Assembly (NCBI GenBank): GCA_050015495.1
Contig: JBEKBH010000006.1
Location: 1-64,000 of the forward strand
Direction of reading: 5' to 3'
Length of the DNA: 64,000 bases
Source: Palsa-1439 sp050015495
Lineage (GTDB): Bacteria > Verrucomicrobiota > Verrucomicrobiia > Palsa-1439
Of this stretch, positions 43,446 to 52,166 are shown piece after piece (the stretch's first letter is position 1; the number at the start of each line of letters is the position of its first letter). Made by a program: the position numbers and the translations under genes. The notes under the pieces were generated by a model that did no database searches, was not told the DNA's origin, and worked only from the letters and a program-made list of their open reading frames with translations.

Positions 43446-43544
43446 TGCGACCAAGGATACTACGTGGTCGCGTTTGCGCCACCAACGAATCTGTGGCGCG
43501 TCTCAGCGGCTAGTGCCGCTTTCGGCTCCGTCCGACTCGGCTCC
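43446..43544. repeat. dispersed repeat, TGCGACC...AGCGGCTAGTGCCGCT type, copy 2
   Basis: Shares TGCGACC, CTACGTGGTCGCGTTTGCGC, TGGCGCGTCTC, AGCGGCTAGTGCCGCT and GGCTCCG...ACTCGGCTCC with copy 1 at 3410-3505. Confidence 0.7.
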
Positions 43545-44213
43545 AGCGAGACCCTCGCGCTTCCGCTTCCCTTCGACCAGGCTCCCTTCGACGCTGCTCA
43601 GGGCAAGCAGGGTAAACGAAGGCCGGGGACGTGAGCCGAATTCCGCAACGCGTAATTGCATAGTGAGTGGACCTGACCCCACGGCGTTCCCACATCGCGG
43701 CGGGCGGAAGGTTCCGCGCCCACCGTGCGCGGCTACAGCAGAAGGGACGACGGACGGACGGCACACGCTTCACAACCCCGATCTCGCAATCGGGGTAAAA
43801 AGCGCGGCTACACGGGAAGGCAGGGGAGCGCCGCGTCGGGGACGCGGCCTACAACGGCAAGGCAGGCGGCGGGCGGTCAGGTATCGCGGCGATCAAATCC
43901 AATACGGCGTCGGGGCGGATCGGGCGGGGGTGCGAGGGGAAGACGGACAAACGCTCAACACGCAACTTTCAACGGGGAACGTTCAAGAACGGAGGCACGC
44001 CGGACGGCCGGCCCGCTTGAGGCGGACATCCGCCGTTGCTAAAGCTATGGCGCGACAGGGAGGGCAACGACCGCAAGCGGGGACGCTCGCGCTACCAAGG
44101 GCGAGGGATGGCCTGCGCTTTGTCGGGTTCATCGTATTATGATTGACTGTATATTTAGGTAGGATATGCTGGGGACGGTTTGGGTTGTTTGATATAGAGG
44201 AGTTGTTTTGCAT

Positions 44214-44270
44214 TGCGACCTAGGCACTACGTGGTCGCGTCTTAGCGGCTAGTGCCGCTTTCGGCTCCGC
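44214..44270. repeat. dispersed repeat, TGCGACC...AGCGGCTAGTGCCGCT type, copy 3 (short)
   Basis: TGCGACCTAGGCACTACGTG, GTCGCGTCTTAGCGGC and TAGTGCCGCTTTCGGCTCC. It lacks the middle GTTTGCGCC section, so it is an internally deleted copy. Confidence 0.65.
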
Positions 44271-44736
44271 TCGCGCCCGCTTGGTTGGCTCGGCTCAGTC
44301 CCCTTCGCGTCGCCCTTCGGGCGTCGAAACGACGCGACGCCGTCTCGCGGCTACCCTTGCCGCTCGGCTTTGACATAGAGGAGGGGGGGAGGGGTACCAC
44401 AAGCGGTTGGGGTGGTGGAGAGGGCGCAGAAAAATGTTTTTCGTAAAACAAACCCAAGTTTAGTCAAGCCGGCGTGGAAAAGTTACCGAAACAAAGCCAA
44501 AAACGAAGCCAAGTTGGGGGGGAGGGAACGAAAAGGGATGAGGGATGGGACGGAAATGGGGATGGGACGAATGGGGGCTGCGGAGACCCACCCCTTTGTC
44601 CCCTCCGAGGAGGGGAGAGGGCGAGCGGATGGATGGCTGGATACCGTCGTCGAACTCGGGCATCCAGCCCTACAATTCCGAGAGAAACGGCGTCAGGCGG
44701 CGCGGTGGGCCACCGCGCCCTACCGCAGCCCGGAGA

Positions 44737-45642
44737 CTACGGTTTCGGGGCGTACTTTTTCAGAAGCAATCGGAGTTTTTTGCGGGCGGCGGGGGGGATG
44801 GCGTTGGGGGTGGTCATGATGGCGGTGGCGAGGGCGTGGCGGCAGGTGCAGTCGGCATCGGGGTCGAGGGCGGCGGCGGCGAGGCGGATGATGTGTTGGG
44901 CGGTTTGGGAATTTTTGGCGAGGTTGCCGACGACGATTTCCACGGTGACGGCTTCGTGGGATTGGTGCCAGGCGTCGTAGTCGGTGACCATGGCGAGGGT
45001 GGCGTAGCAGAGTTCGGCTTCGCGGGCGCAGCGGGCTTCGCCGTAGTTGGTCATGCCGACGACGTCCCATTGCATGCGGCGGTGGAAGAGGGATTCGGCG
45101 CGGGTGGAGAAGGCGGGGCCTTCCATGTTGACGTAGGTGCCGCCGTCGTGGACGGTGGCGCCGGCGCGTCGGGCGCAGTGGACAAGGATGCGCTGGAGGC
45201 GGCGGCAGATGGGGTCGGCGAAGGCGATGTGGGCGACGACGCCGTGGCCGAAGAAGGTGAGGTCGTGGCTGCGTTTGGTGCGGTCGATGAACTGGTCGAT
45301 GGCGACGATGTCGGTGGGTTTGTACTGTTCTTTGAGCGAGCCGACGGCGCTGACGCTGATGATGTGGGTGACGCCGAGCTGTTTCATGCCGTGGATGTTG
45401 GCGCGGTGGTTGAGTTCGCTGGGGAGGATGGTGTGGCCGCGGCCGTGACGAGGGAGGAAGACGATGTCGCGGTCGGCGATGCGGCCGGTGAGGAAGTGGT
45501 CGGAGGGTTTGCCGAAGGGGGTGGCGACGCGGAGCCAGCGTTTGTGTTGGATGGCGTCCATTTCATACAGGCCGCTGCCGCCGATGACGCCGATTTTGGT
45601 GGGTGGTGCGGTGCGGGGACGGCGGGCTGGGGTGCGTTGCAT
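44737..45642 (-). CDS. mtnP: S-methyl-5'-thioadenosine phosphorylase
   Basis: A 301-residue purine-nucleoside-phosphorylase-family enzyme of the methionine salvage pathway. KIGVIGGSGLYEM, VFLPRHGRGHTILPSELNHRANIHGMKQLGV, SAVGSLKEQYKPTDIVAIDQFID, TYVNMEGPAFSTRAES and MTNYGEARCAREAELCYATLAMVTDYDAW fit MTAP from end to end. The start at 45640-45642 is chosen by family length. G-rich DNA near the 3' end includes runs of seven G. Confidence 0.93.
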   Translation of the reverse strand: MQRTPARRPRTAPPTKIGVIGGSGLYEMDAIQHKRWLRVATPFGKPSDHFLTGRIADRDIVFLPRHGRGHTILPSELNHRANIHGMKQLGVTHIISVSAVGSLKEQYKPTDIVAIDQFIDRTKRSHDLTFFGHGVVAHIAFADPICRRLQRILVHCARRAGATVHDGGTYVNMEGPAFSTRAESLFHRRMQWDVVGMTNYGEARCAREAELCYATLAMVTDYDAWHQSHEAVTVEIVVGNLAKNSQTAQHIIRLAAAALDPDADCTCRHALATAIMTTPNAIPPAARKKLRLLLKKYAPKP

Positions 45643-45805
45643 GGCTTTCGGAATAGATAATTCGGGGGCGAAGGGCAAGACGATTCACATCGGGCGCGCC
45701 GATGTGGCGTGGGGGACGAATGGGGAAGAAGGACGTTGCGGCGGTGCGAAGTTGACGTCTTCGCGCGCGCCGCAACGTGCTGACTGTCCGTGGCCGCGGG
45801 GGGTC

Positions 45806-46189
45806 TTAGTAGATTCCCCAGTCGATGCCGACGTTGGCCAGGGAACTCTTGGTGGCGGTGCTGATTTGGATCTGGCCCGTGCCGGTCGTACCCAGGGCAT
45901 ACGGGTTGCCAAGCAGGTCGTTGACGAACCAGGCACTTTTCAGGTACGTGTCGGCGGCCACCGTATCGACGACGGTGCCATCAGCGATGCCGCTGTTGAC
46001 GGACCATTGGTCGATGGCGGCGTCCATTTGACGGCAGTCGTTCATGATGCGCCGACCTTGGGATTGTTTGCGGGCCTTGACGAAGCCCGGAACTGCCAGC
46101 GCGGCCAGCAGTCCAACGATTGCGACGACGATCATTATTTCAACCAGGGTGAAACCCTGATTATCACGTTTGAGAATATTGCTGCTCAT
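45806..46189 (-). CDS. type IV pilin-like (pseudopilin) protein
   Basis: A 127-residue protein with a perfect class III leader: short basic start, cleavage at G/F in NQGFTLVEIMIVVAIVGLLAALAVPGF, with Glu at +5 of the mature chain. The mature part (FVKARKQSQGRRIMNDCRQMDAAIDQW) matches the small pilins found in many copies in Verrucomicrobia and other PVC genomes. An AAGGGGAT ribosome site precedes it. No pilus assembly genes are near. Confidence 0.88.
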   Translation of the reverse strand: MSSNILKRDNQGFTLVEIMIVVAIVGLLAALAVPGFVKARKQSQGRRIMNDCRQMDAAIDQWSVNSGIADGTVVDTVAADTYLKSAWFVNDLLGNPYALGTTGTGQIQISTATKSSLANVGIDWGIY

Positions 46190-46314
46190 GCTTCTTGTAT
46201 CCCCTTATGATTATGTTTGGGTATTACAGTTTTCACTCATTTTCATAGGGAGCACTGAAAATGCCAGCCGATTGTTACGGAATCGAGTGGAACGGCTGAA
46301 CGTCCCGAGATCTG

Positions 46315-46878
46315 CTATACCAACTCGGCCCGGGGCGGACCGATGATTTCGTAGGCAACAATGATGTTGCGGATGTTCCGGCGGTCGCGAAGCGCCTCGG
46401 TCCACTGTGATGCGCGAGATGGTAGCGCGGGGGGGGCGGCGTCCGCGATCGTTTGCTTCGCGGCGGGAGCTTCCGGCGCTGAGGGAAGCGGCTGTGGGGG
46501 AGGTAGTTCGGCTTTGGCGACGGGCGGGGCTGACCCTGCACGAGACGGCGCGGCCGGTTGGGGTTTTCGACCGGTTTGGTCTACAACCCGGCGGATATCG
46601 TCCGCGCTGACTTTTCGGGCGGCTGGCACCGGTACCGGCGCGGGCTGTGGCGTGGAACGCCGCATTACGGGCGGGGCGGCGCGAGGCATCGGCACGGTCG
46701 CCGGGCGTGGTCGTGGCTGCGAGACCGGCGGCTTCGGCGGGACCGGGGGCGGAGCGTCATCCGAGTCCGGTGAATTGGTCTCCTTGGACTGTTGCAGCTT
46801 GCTCCAGCCTTTGGCGAGGCTGACCATCACGAAGATGATCACCCAAATGAGGCCACCGATGTCCGCGAATTTCACCAT
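46315..46878 (-). CDS. proline-rich membrane protein in the flotillin operon
   Basis: A 187-residue protein: an N-terminal membrane helix (about 6-22, IGGLIWVIIFVMVSLAK), then a Pro/Ala-rich disordered region (about 42-150), and a helical C-terminal end (QWTEALRDRRNIRNIIVAYEII) that would be a docking motif. Starts 2 bp after the floA stop, so it is cotranslated with floA. I do not recognise a family. Confidence 0.6.
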   Translation of the reverse strand: MVKFADIGGLIWVIIFVMVSLAKGWSKLQQSKETNSPDSDDAPPPVPPKPPVSQPRPRPATVPMPRAAPPVMRRSTPQPAPVPVPAARKVSADDIRRVVDQTGRKPQPAAPSRAGSAPPVAKAELPPPQPLPSAPEAPAAKQTIADAAPPALPSRASQWTEALRDRRNIRNIIVAYEIIGPPRAELV

Positions 46879-46879
46879 G

Positions 46880-47908
46880 CTAACTCGCCGGGCCGGATTT
46901 GCCCACGTCCTCTCCCGAGATGGACTGGCGCATCCGCGTGTCGGACTGGATGTTTTGCATGCGGTAGTAATCCATCACGCCAAGGTGCCCGCTGCGAAAC
47001 GCCTCGGCCATGGCCAGCGGGACCTGGGCTTCGGCCTCGACGACTTTCGCGCGCATCTCCTGGGTCCGCGCTTTCATTTCCTGTTCGTTGGCGACGGCCA
47101 GCGCGCGCCGCGTCTCAGCGGCCGCTTGCGCGATCTGTTTGTTCGCGTCCGCCTGCTCGGCTTGCAACCGCGCGCCGATGTTGTCGCCAACATCCACATC
47201 CGCGATGTCGATGGACATGATCCCGAACGCCGTGCTGGCGTCGAGTCCCTTTTCCAGCACGCGTTTGGAGATCGTATCCGGGTTTTCGAGAACGTCCTTG
47301 TACGATTCCGCCGAGCCGATGGCGGTGACGATGCCTTCGCCCACGCGGGCAATGATGGTTTCCTCCGTGGCGCCGCCGACGAACCGATCGAGATGGGTGC
47401 GGACGGTCACGCGCGCCTTGACCTGAAGCTGGATGCCGTCCTTGGCAACGGCGGCGATGGTTTGCTTGCCGCTGGCGGGATTGGGGCAATCGATCACTTT
47501 GGGATTCACCGAGGTCATGACCGCTTCGAACACGCTTTTGCCCGACTGGTGCGTGGCGAGGTCGATCGCGGCGGCCTGGTTGAAGCCGAGGTTGAGATTC
47601 GCTTTCTCGGCGGCAATGAGCGCGCGGACGACCTGGTTCACGTCGCCGCCCGCGAGGTAGTGCGCTTCGAGCTGGTCGGTGGTGAGCGGCAACCCCGCTT
47701 TCACCGCGGTGATGCGGCTTTGCACCACGAGCCCGATCGGCACGCGGCGCAATCTCATGCTCAGCAGCGTCAGGAATGATACCGGCGCGCCCGTCATGCG
47801 GGCCTGAATCCAGATGTTGACGAACGAGATCACCACGAAAAAGATGATCAGACAAATGACTGCCACGACCAATCCGAGCACTGTCAGGATAATTGAGCCA
47901 ACGTCCAT
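46880..47908 (-). CDS. floA: flotillin-like protein FloA
   Basis: A 342-residue protein that organises membrane microdomains. An N-terminal membrane hairpin (about 4-30) is followed by RMTGAPVSFLTLLSMRLRRVPIGLVVQSRI, an SPFH-like domain (DGIQLQVKARVTVRTHLDRFVGGATEETIIARVGEGIV) and a coiled coil rich in Ala/Glu (ARLQAEQADANKQIAQAAAETRRALAVANEQE). This is FloA of the YqfA type, which always occurs downstream of an NfeD gene, as here. Confidence 0.93.
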   Translation of the reverse strand: MDVGSIILTVLGLVVAVICLIIFFVVISFVNIWIQARMTGAPVSFLTLLSMRLRRVPIGLVVQSRITAVKAGLPLTTDQLEAHYLAGGDVNQVVRALIAAEKANLNLGFNQAAAIDLATHQSGKSVFEAVMTSVNPKVIDCPNPASGKQTIAAVAKDGIQLQVKARVTVRTHLDRFVGGATEETIIARVGEGIVTAIGSAESYKDVLENPDTISKRVLEKGLDASTAFGIMSIDIADVDVGDNIGARLQAEQADANKQIAQAAAETRRALAVANEQEMKARTQEMRAKVVEAEAQVPLAMAEAFRSGHLGVMDYYRMQNIQSDTRMRQSISGEDVGKSGPAS

Positions 47909-47923
47909 GATTGCATCTCCTTA

Positions 47924-48406
47924 TTAACCAAGTTTCTGTACCACGAGTCGATTTTCATTTACCGCAATGATCTTGATGCGGCTGCCGCTTTCGATCACGC
48001 CTGATTCGGCAACGACATCCAGCCGCTGGCCGTCAACCAACGCGGCCCCGGACGGACGCAGGGGGGTATGCGCCACGCCCTCGCGTCCAATCCAGTCACT
48101 GGCTTGAAGCGACTGGGCCTGCCCACCCGTTTGCGTCTCCGCTAGGATCATCTTCCGGCCGGTTCGAGTCCGCGGAAAATACTTGATGGATGCGTAACTC
48201 GCGCCGAATCCGAGCGCCGCTTCCGCGCAGAACAGCAGGATCGTTTTGTTCGCGCTGCCGGTCGCGCCGTAGCCGATCAGCGTCGCGGCCAGCAGGAGCA
48301 CCACACCGACGCCGGCCAGCACGAAGCTCGGCAGATAGAAATCGACCGCGATGAGCATCAGCCCCACCACGGTAAAGATGATAATCGTTGTCCAACCCAT
48401 AAACAC
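47924..48406 (-). CDS. NfeD-like short membrane protein
   Basis: A 160-residue protein: three membrane helices (WTTIIIFTVVGLMLIAVDFYLP, VLAGVGVVLLLAATLIGYG, ILLFCAEAALGFGASYA) and a C-terminal OB-fold region (WIGREGVAHTPLRPSGAALVDGQRLDVVAESGVIESGSRIKII). This is the short NfeD form. It lies between the long NfeD gene and floA with spacings of 3 and 15 bp. Confidence 0.85.
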   Translation of the reverse strand: MFMGWTTIIIFTVVGLMLIAVDFYLPSFVLAGVGVVLLLAATLIGYGATGSANKTILLFCAEAALGFGASYASIKYFPRTRTGRKMILAETQTGGQAQSLQASDWIGREGVAHTPLRPSGAALVDGQRLDVVAESGVIESGSRIKIIAVNENRLVVQKLG

Positions 48407-48409
48407 CGG

Positions 48410-49852
48410 TTACGCCGCGCGCTTCACCACCACCCGGCTACCCTGCACCTCCGTGATCGTGATCGGCTTGCCCCGCTCGATCAAATCGCCTTCGGTCACG
48501 ACATCGACCAGTTGATCGCCAAACCGTCCTTTGCCCGAGGGCCGCAGATTCGTCTCGGCGACGCCCGTCGAGCCGAGCAACGTCCTGGCGGGGCCGGAAC
48601 TGGTCGTATACCCCTCGGCCGCGCTGGTGGCCGCGGACAATTCCATCTTCTTGAACAACGTGCTTTTCGGCAGCCAGCGGGCGAGCAGGACGGCGCCGAC
48701 CATCGCGCCGATCATGGCCCCGAAAACTTTCGCGAGCGGGACTTGCACCTGACCCCAGGTCGGTATGATCGGCTCACTCGGAAGACGGCCGGTCATGGCC
48801 AACACGAGCGCCGCCAGAACGGCAATGGTGCCCAAGGCCGCCGAAACGAAGTGGCCGGGAAACAGGAAGAACTCCAGCGCCAGCAGCGCCAGTCCAAAGA
48901 CAAACAGCGCGATCTCTTCCCAGCCGGCGAATCCCGCGACGAAATAGCCGAGGAAATAGATGGCGAAGCAAATCACCGCGACGATGGCCGGTAACGCCAT
49001 GCCCGGATGCGACAATTCGATGTACAACGCCAGGAACCCGACGAGGATCAGCAGCGGGGAAATCGCGGTGATCCAGCGGGCCAGTTGCTCGAAGCCGTAG
49101 GGCGAAACCTGGAACGTGCTGGCGTCTTTCAGGCCGACCTTCTCCAGTAATTCGTCAACCGACTTGACCGTTCCGGATGACAGCAACGGTTTCAACGGGT
49201 TGCCATATTTGCGGGCCGCTTCTTCATTGGTCAGGGTCAGTAGTTTGCCTTTCGGCGTGATCTCTTTGTTGTCGATGGTCAATCCGCGGTCGGCGTCCAC
49301 CATGGCCTCGAACACGTCCGGGTTGTAGCCTTTTTCCTGTGCGGTGGAGCGAATGCGGGCGCGCATGGCGGAGGTGAGTTTTTCCTCGTAACTCTTGGGC
49401 AACTCCTGCACGCCGGAGTCACCGAGCATGATCGGCGTGGCCGCGCCGATGACGCTGCCGGGCGACATGAAGATTTTATCGGTCGCGGCGGCGATGTACG
49501 CCCCGGCGGAGTACGCCTTGTCGTTGACGAACGTGTAGGTTTTCATCGGCGCGTCTTCGAGCAGCCGGATAATGTCTTCGGTCGCGTCGACGCGCCCGCC
49601 GTTGGTCTGCATGTCGAGCACCAGGGCGGCGACCTTTTTCTCCTCGGCATCGCGCACGCCACGCCGCACCAGGTACACCGTGTTGCGCGTGATGTCCTCG
49701 TGGATGGTCAGGACGCAGACGGTTTTGGAAGAAGCGTCCTCCGCCCGCGACGTTGTTCCCGCCGCGCCGAAAACGACGAACGCCAGCGCAGCCAACACCG
49801 CTGCGCGCATGGCGCTCTTCACATCCCGACGAACGGCTTGCCTCACAGACAT
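48410..49852 (-). CDS. NfeD-family membrane protease (ClpP-class serine protease)
   Basis: A 480-residue protein. A signal segment (about 17-33) is followed by a ClpP-class domain (VLDMQTNGGRVDATEDIIRLL, AYSAGAYIAAATDKIFMSPGSVIGAATPI) with catalytic Ser115 in AYSAGAY, then five or so membrane helices, and a C-terminal OB-fold (LLGSTGVAETNLRPSGKGRFGDQLVDVVTEGDLIERG). The archaeal homologue cleaves stomatin, so the partner here is presumably FloA. The start at 49850-49852 has GGAG at a good distance. This is the first gene of the operon nfeD-nfeD-floA-proline-rich protein, and perhaps the pseudopilin. Confidence 0.9.
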   Translation of the reverse strand: MSVRQAVRRDVKSAMRAAVLAALAFVVFGAAGTTSRAEDASSKTVCVLTIHEDITRNTVYLVRRGVRDAEEKKVAALVLDMQTNGGRVDATEDIIRLLEDAPMKTYTFVNDKAYSAGAYIAAATDKIFMSPGSVIGAATPIMLGDSGVQELPKSYEEKLTSAMRARIRSTAQEKGYNPDVFEAMVDADRGLTIDNKEITPKGKLLTLTNEEAARKYGNPLKPLLSSGTVKSVDELLEKVGLKDASTFQVSPYGFEQLARWITAISPLLILVGFLALYIELSHPGMALPAIVAVICFAIYFLGYFVAGFAGWEEIALFVFGLALLALEFFLFPGHFVSAALGTIAVLAALVLAMTGRLPSEPIIPTWGQVQVPLAKVFGAMIGAMVGAVLLARWLPKSTLFKKMELSAATSAAEGYTTSSGPARTLLGSTGVAETNLRPSGKGRFGDQLVDVVTEGDLIERGKPITITEVQGSRVVVKRAA

Positions 49853-49956
49853 CGCATATTCTCCGTCGGCGTATCGTGCTACAACCGGCCACCCAGTGCC
49901 ACTACAAAAACGCAGCCTCTTTGTAATCACCGCAGCCACCACTTCTGTTTATGTAG

Positions 49957-50085
49957 GCCTGGCGACGGCGCCGTACCACGAACGCGCGGTAGGGGCTTTG
50001 TCGTCCGTTATTGCCGCGAACTCGGGGTGCGCGTGGAAATCGTGATGCGGTTGGAAACTCGACTGTTTGGTAGTGAAACGAAAAC
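49957..50085 (+). pseudogene. truncated copy of the M42 peptidase 5' region
   Basis: About 125 bp matching 51054-51175 of the intact M42 gene: GCGCCGTACCACGA, TCCGTTATTGCCGCGAACTC and GTGCGCGTGGAA are shared. The translation APYHERAV, then a frame slip, then LVVKRKP aligns with APYHEHAV...LVVKYQRP. Frameshifts and missing ends mark it as a relic. It lies at the far side of the PEP-CTERM gene from the complete copy. Confidence 0.75.
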
Positions 50086-50124
50086 CGAGTCGTGACGGCG
50101 TTCCACGAAACCGTCACGACTCGG
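50085..50124 (-). terminator. rho-independent terminator of the PEP-CTERM gene
   Basis: A perfect 14-bp stem (CCGAGTCGTGACGG and its inverse CCGTCACGACTCGG) with a 12-base loop. On the minus strand it is followed by TTTTCGTTTC. It begins 20 bp after the PEP-CTERM stop codon. Confidence 0.85.
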
Positions 50125-50143
50125 CTTTGTTAACAGTCGGTGA

Positions 50144-50812
50144 TTACTTCCGCCGACGGGAACGAATCAGCGCCAACCCTGCGAGCAGCCCGCCACTCAC
50201 CGCGACCAGGTCAATCGCACCCGGCTCGGGGACCGCAATCGGGATCACCTCTTGCGTGAAGTCGAAGTGTGAGGCGCCGCTGAATTGTATCGTGTAGCCG
50301 AAGTCCAATTCGTCCCCGATCGCGAGTGGCGTTCCTCCTTGAAGGTTCAAAGTCCCCTCGTAGTCGCCCGCGAACTCGCCGCTGGACACCACAGGCTCAG
50401 AGGAGGGCTCGACGACGCTGGCCACAGTCCAATCATTGTTGGGATTGTCCACGCTGGGAGCGAGCGTACCGGTGTTTACGATCGTGAAGGTCGGAACCTC
50501 GTTCGTCGGCATGTACACATTCACGGTATAGGCGATCCACGCGAAGTTGGTGTCATTGTCTATGGAACTGCCGAGAGTGAGTCTCGGATCCCCCGCGTCA
50601 GACAGTTGTCCCCCTCCCACCATGTGCCCCGGTCCCCAGAACTGATCGCCCTTCATGCTCAAGGCTGAGGCGCCCGAATCCCAACTGGTAGAACTACAAA
50701 CGAGGGCACCATCCCCATCGTCCCACCACGACGCGCTGGTAATCGTGGCATGGCTGGTCGAACAACAGAGCACGGTGGTCAACACGCTTAGAACGATACC
50801 CCGCATTTTCAT
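50144..50812 (-). CDS. PEP-CTERM sorting-domain protein
   Basis: A 222-residue secreted protein. A signal peptide (RGIVLSVLTTVLCCSTSHA) and a C-terminal VPEPGAIDLVAVSGGLLAGLALIRSRRRK match the tripartite PEP-CTERM signal: VPEP, a hydrophobic helix and an Arg cluster. The signal is processed by an exosortase. The middle is beta-rich with no identified domain (Trp/Asp-rich N-terminus, WWDDGDG). GGGAGG precedes the ATG at 50810-50812. No exosortase gene is in the window; one may lie further along the exopolysaccharide locus. Confidence 0.88.
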   Translation of the reverse strand: MKMRGIVLSVLTTVLCCSTSHATITSASWWDDGDGALVCSSTSWDSGASALSMKGDQFWGPGHMVGGGQLSDAGDPRLTLGSSIDNDTNFAWIAYTVNVYMPTNEVPTFTIVNTGTLAPSVDNPNNDWTVASVVEPSSEPVVSSGEFAGDYEGTLNLQGGTPLAIGDELDFGYTIQFSGASHFDFTQEVIPIAVPEPGAIDLVAVSGGLLAGLALIRSRRRK

Positions 50813-51011
50813 GAAATGCCTCCCACTTCCCCCTTTACCCGGGGGCTTCACGAACGGGGTACTCGCAACATTGTGAAAACTATCACTAGCGTCATCTGAG
50901 TGTCAAGCACTATTATGTGTCTAAATGGTTACGTATCTGGACCAAATCGGGGTCTAGTCCCACCGTTTCCGAGTCGCCTTCAGTGAGGCAGGCCGGTATA
51001 ATGGCGGCGGG

Positions 51012-52166
51012 ATGGAACGAGCGGAACTTCTCGATTTGGCGGAGCGGGTGTTGCGGCTGCCGACGGCACCGTACCACGAGCATGCGGTACGGGACTTTGT
51101 CATCCGTTATTGCCGCGAACTCGGGCTGCGCGTGGAGACTGATCGGGTGGGGAACCTAGTTGTGAAGTATCAGCGGCCACGGGCAGCAACCCGTTCGACG
51201 GATTCGGCAGGCTCACCGCAAGCAAGGTCAGGGCAAGCGCGCGCGCCACTTGTGTTTGTGGCCCACATGGACCATCCGGGGTTCGAAATGCTGGACGGCA
51301 GGCGGGCGGAATTTCTGGGCGGCGTGCCGAAGCAGATGTTGGCGAAAGGGGGCCGGGTGCGGCTGTACACCTCGCCAGACGACGTCGGGCAACGGCCTTC
51401 CACGGTGAAGGCCACGATTCGGCGGTTCGACGGGTCGAGATGGCCGAAGCGGAAGATTGTCGAGTTGACGGTGGACGGCGCGGTGCGCCGGGGTGATTTG
51501 GGGATGTGGGATGTGCCGGCGTTTCGGGTGTCGGGTGGCCGGTTACAGGCGACGGCGATTGACGACGTGCTCGGATCGGTCGTGATGCTGGCGACATTGA
51601 CGGAAGCCGCGCGGCGGAAGCTGCGGGGGAATTTGTGGTGCGTGTTCACGCGCGCGGAAGAAGTCGGCTTCCCCGGAGTGATCGCGGTCATTCAATCCGG
51701 GAAAATTCCGAAGACCGCGCTGGTGGTGTCCGTCGAGATGAGCCAGGAGCGTCCGTGGGCGCGCATCGGCCACGGCCCGGTTGTGCGCGTGGGGGACCGC
51801 GCGTCGATCTTCGATCCGGCGGCATCGGCGTTTTTGTGGCGGGCGGCGGAACGGTGTCGCGCCAGCGAATCAACGTTTCGCGCCCAGCGTTGTCTCATGG
51901 ATGGCGGGACGTGCGAGGCGACGGCGTTCGTGGGATTCGGTTATCAGGCGGGCGGGTTGTGCCTGCCGCTGGGCCACTACCACAATATCGGCCCGAATCG
52001 GCGGCCCCGCGCCGAGTACGTGAGCGTGAGCGACCTGGAACAATTGGTGAGACTGACCGTGGCGGCCACGGCGGAATGGCGGGGGTCCGGCGCGACGAAT
52101 GCGATGTTGCGGCGTCGGGTGGTTGCGATGGCGCGGACCGCGCCGCGAAAACTGACGAGGATATGA
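51012..52166 (+). CDS. M42-family metallopeptidase
   Basis: A 384-residue dinuclear metal aminopeptidase of the FrvX/CelM type. Metal ligands and catalytic acids can be placed in FVAHMDHPGFEM (His, Asp), TAIDDVLGSVVM (Asp), CVFTRAEEVGFPGV (two Glu), VVSVEMSQE and GHYHNIG. About 20 residues between KYQRPRAAT and APLVFVAHMDH are out of keeping with the family. Their DNA (GTTCGAC...GGCTCACCGCAAGCAAGG) looks like the dispersed CCCTTCGAC..CTCAGGG repeat inserted in frame. The next gene overlaps by ATGA. Confidence 0.88.
   Translation: MERAELLDLAERVLRLPTAPYHEHAVRDFVIRYCRELGLRVETDRVGNLVVKYQRPRAATRSTDSAGSPQARSGQARAPLVFVAHMDHPGFEMLDGRRAEFLGGVPKQMLAKGGRVRLYTSPDDVGQRPSTVKATIRRFDGSRWPKRKIVELTVDGAVRRGDLGMWDVPAFRVSGGRLQATAIDDVLGSVVMLATLTEAARRKLRGNLWCVFTRAEEVGFPGVIAVIQSGKIPKTALVVSVEMSQERPWARIGHGPVVRVGDRASIFDPAASAFLWRAAERCRASESTFRAQRCLMDGGTCEATAFVGFGYQAGGLCLPLGHYHNIGPNRRPRAEYVSVSDLEQLVRLTVAATAEWRGSGATNAMLRRRVVAMARTAPRKLTRI
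51193..51240. repeat. in-frame repeat-like insertion inside the M42 gene
   Basis: TTCGACGGATTCGGCAGGCT, CACCGCAAGC and AAGGTCAGGGCAAGCGC are reminiscent of the CTTCGAC...GGCTCAGGGC units at 43063-43150 and 43572-43625. The encoded segment STDSAGSPQARSGQA is disordered. The correspondence is approximate. Confidence 0.4.

Larger units (their letters stand above)
42982..44736. other. 1.75-kb gene-free region of dispersed repeats
   Basis: No credible coding region in either strand. It contains CCCTTCGACxxxxGCTCAGGG units (about 43018-43150 and 43572-43625), a GATACAT...GCATC palindrome (43251-43273), and two copies of the TGCGACC/AGCGGCTAGTGCCGCT repeat. It also has a CCCCGATCTCGCAATCGGGG hairpin (about 43779-43798), several CGCGGCTAC motifs and a GCGGGCCACCGCGCCC-like block near 44705. 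Confidence 0.6.

Noticed and set aside
42982..44736. CRISPR array or tandem-repeat array in the repeat-rich region
   Set aside because: Repeats are dispersed, of different families and not regularly spaced, and no cas genes are present.
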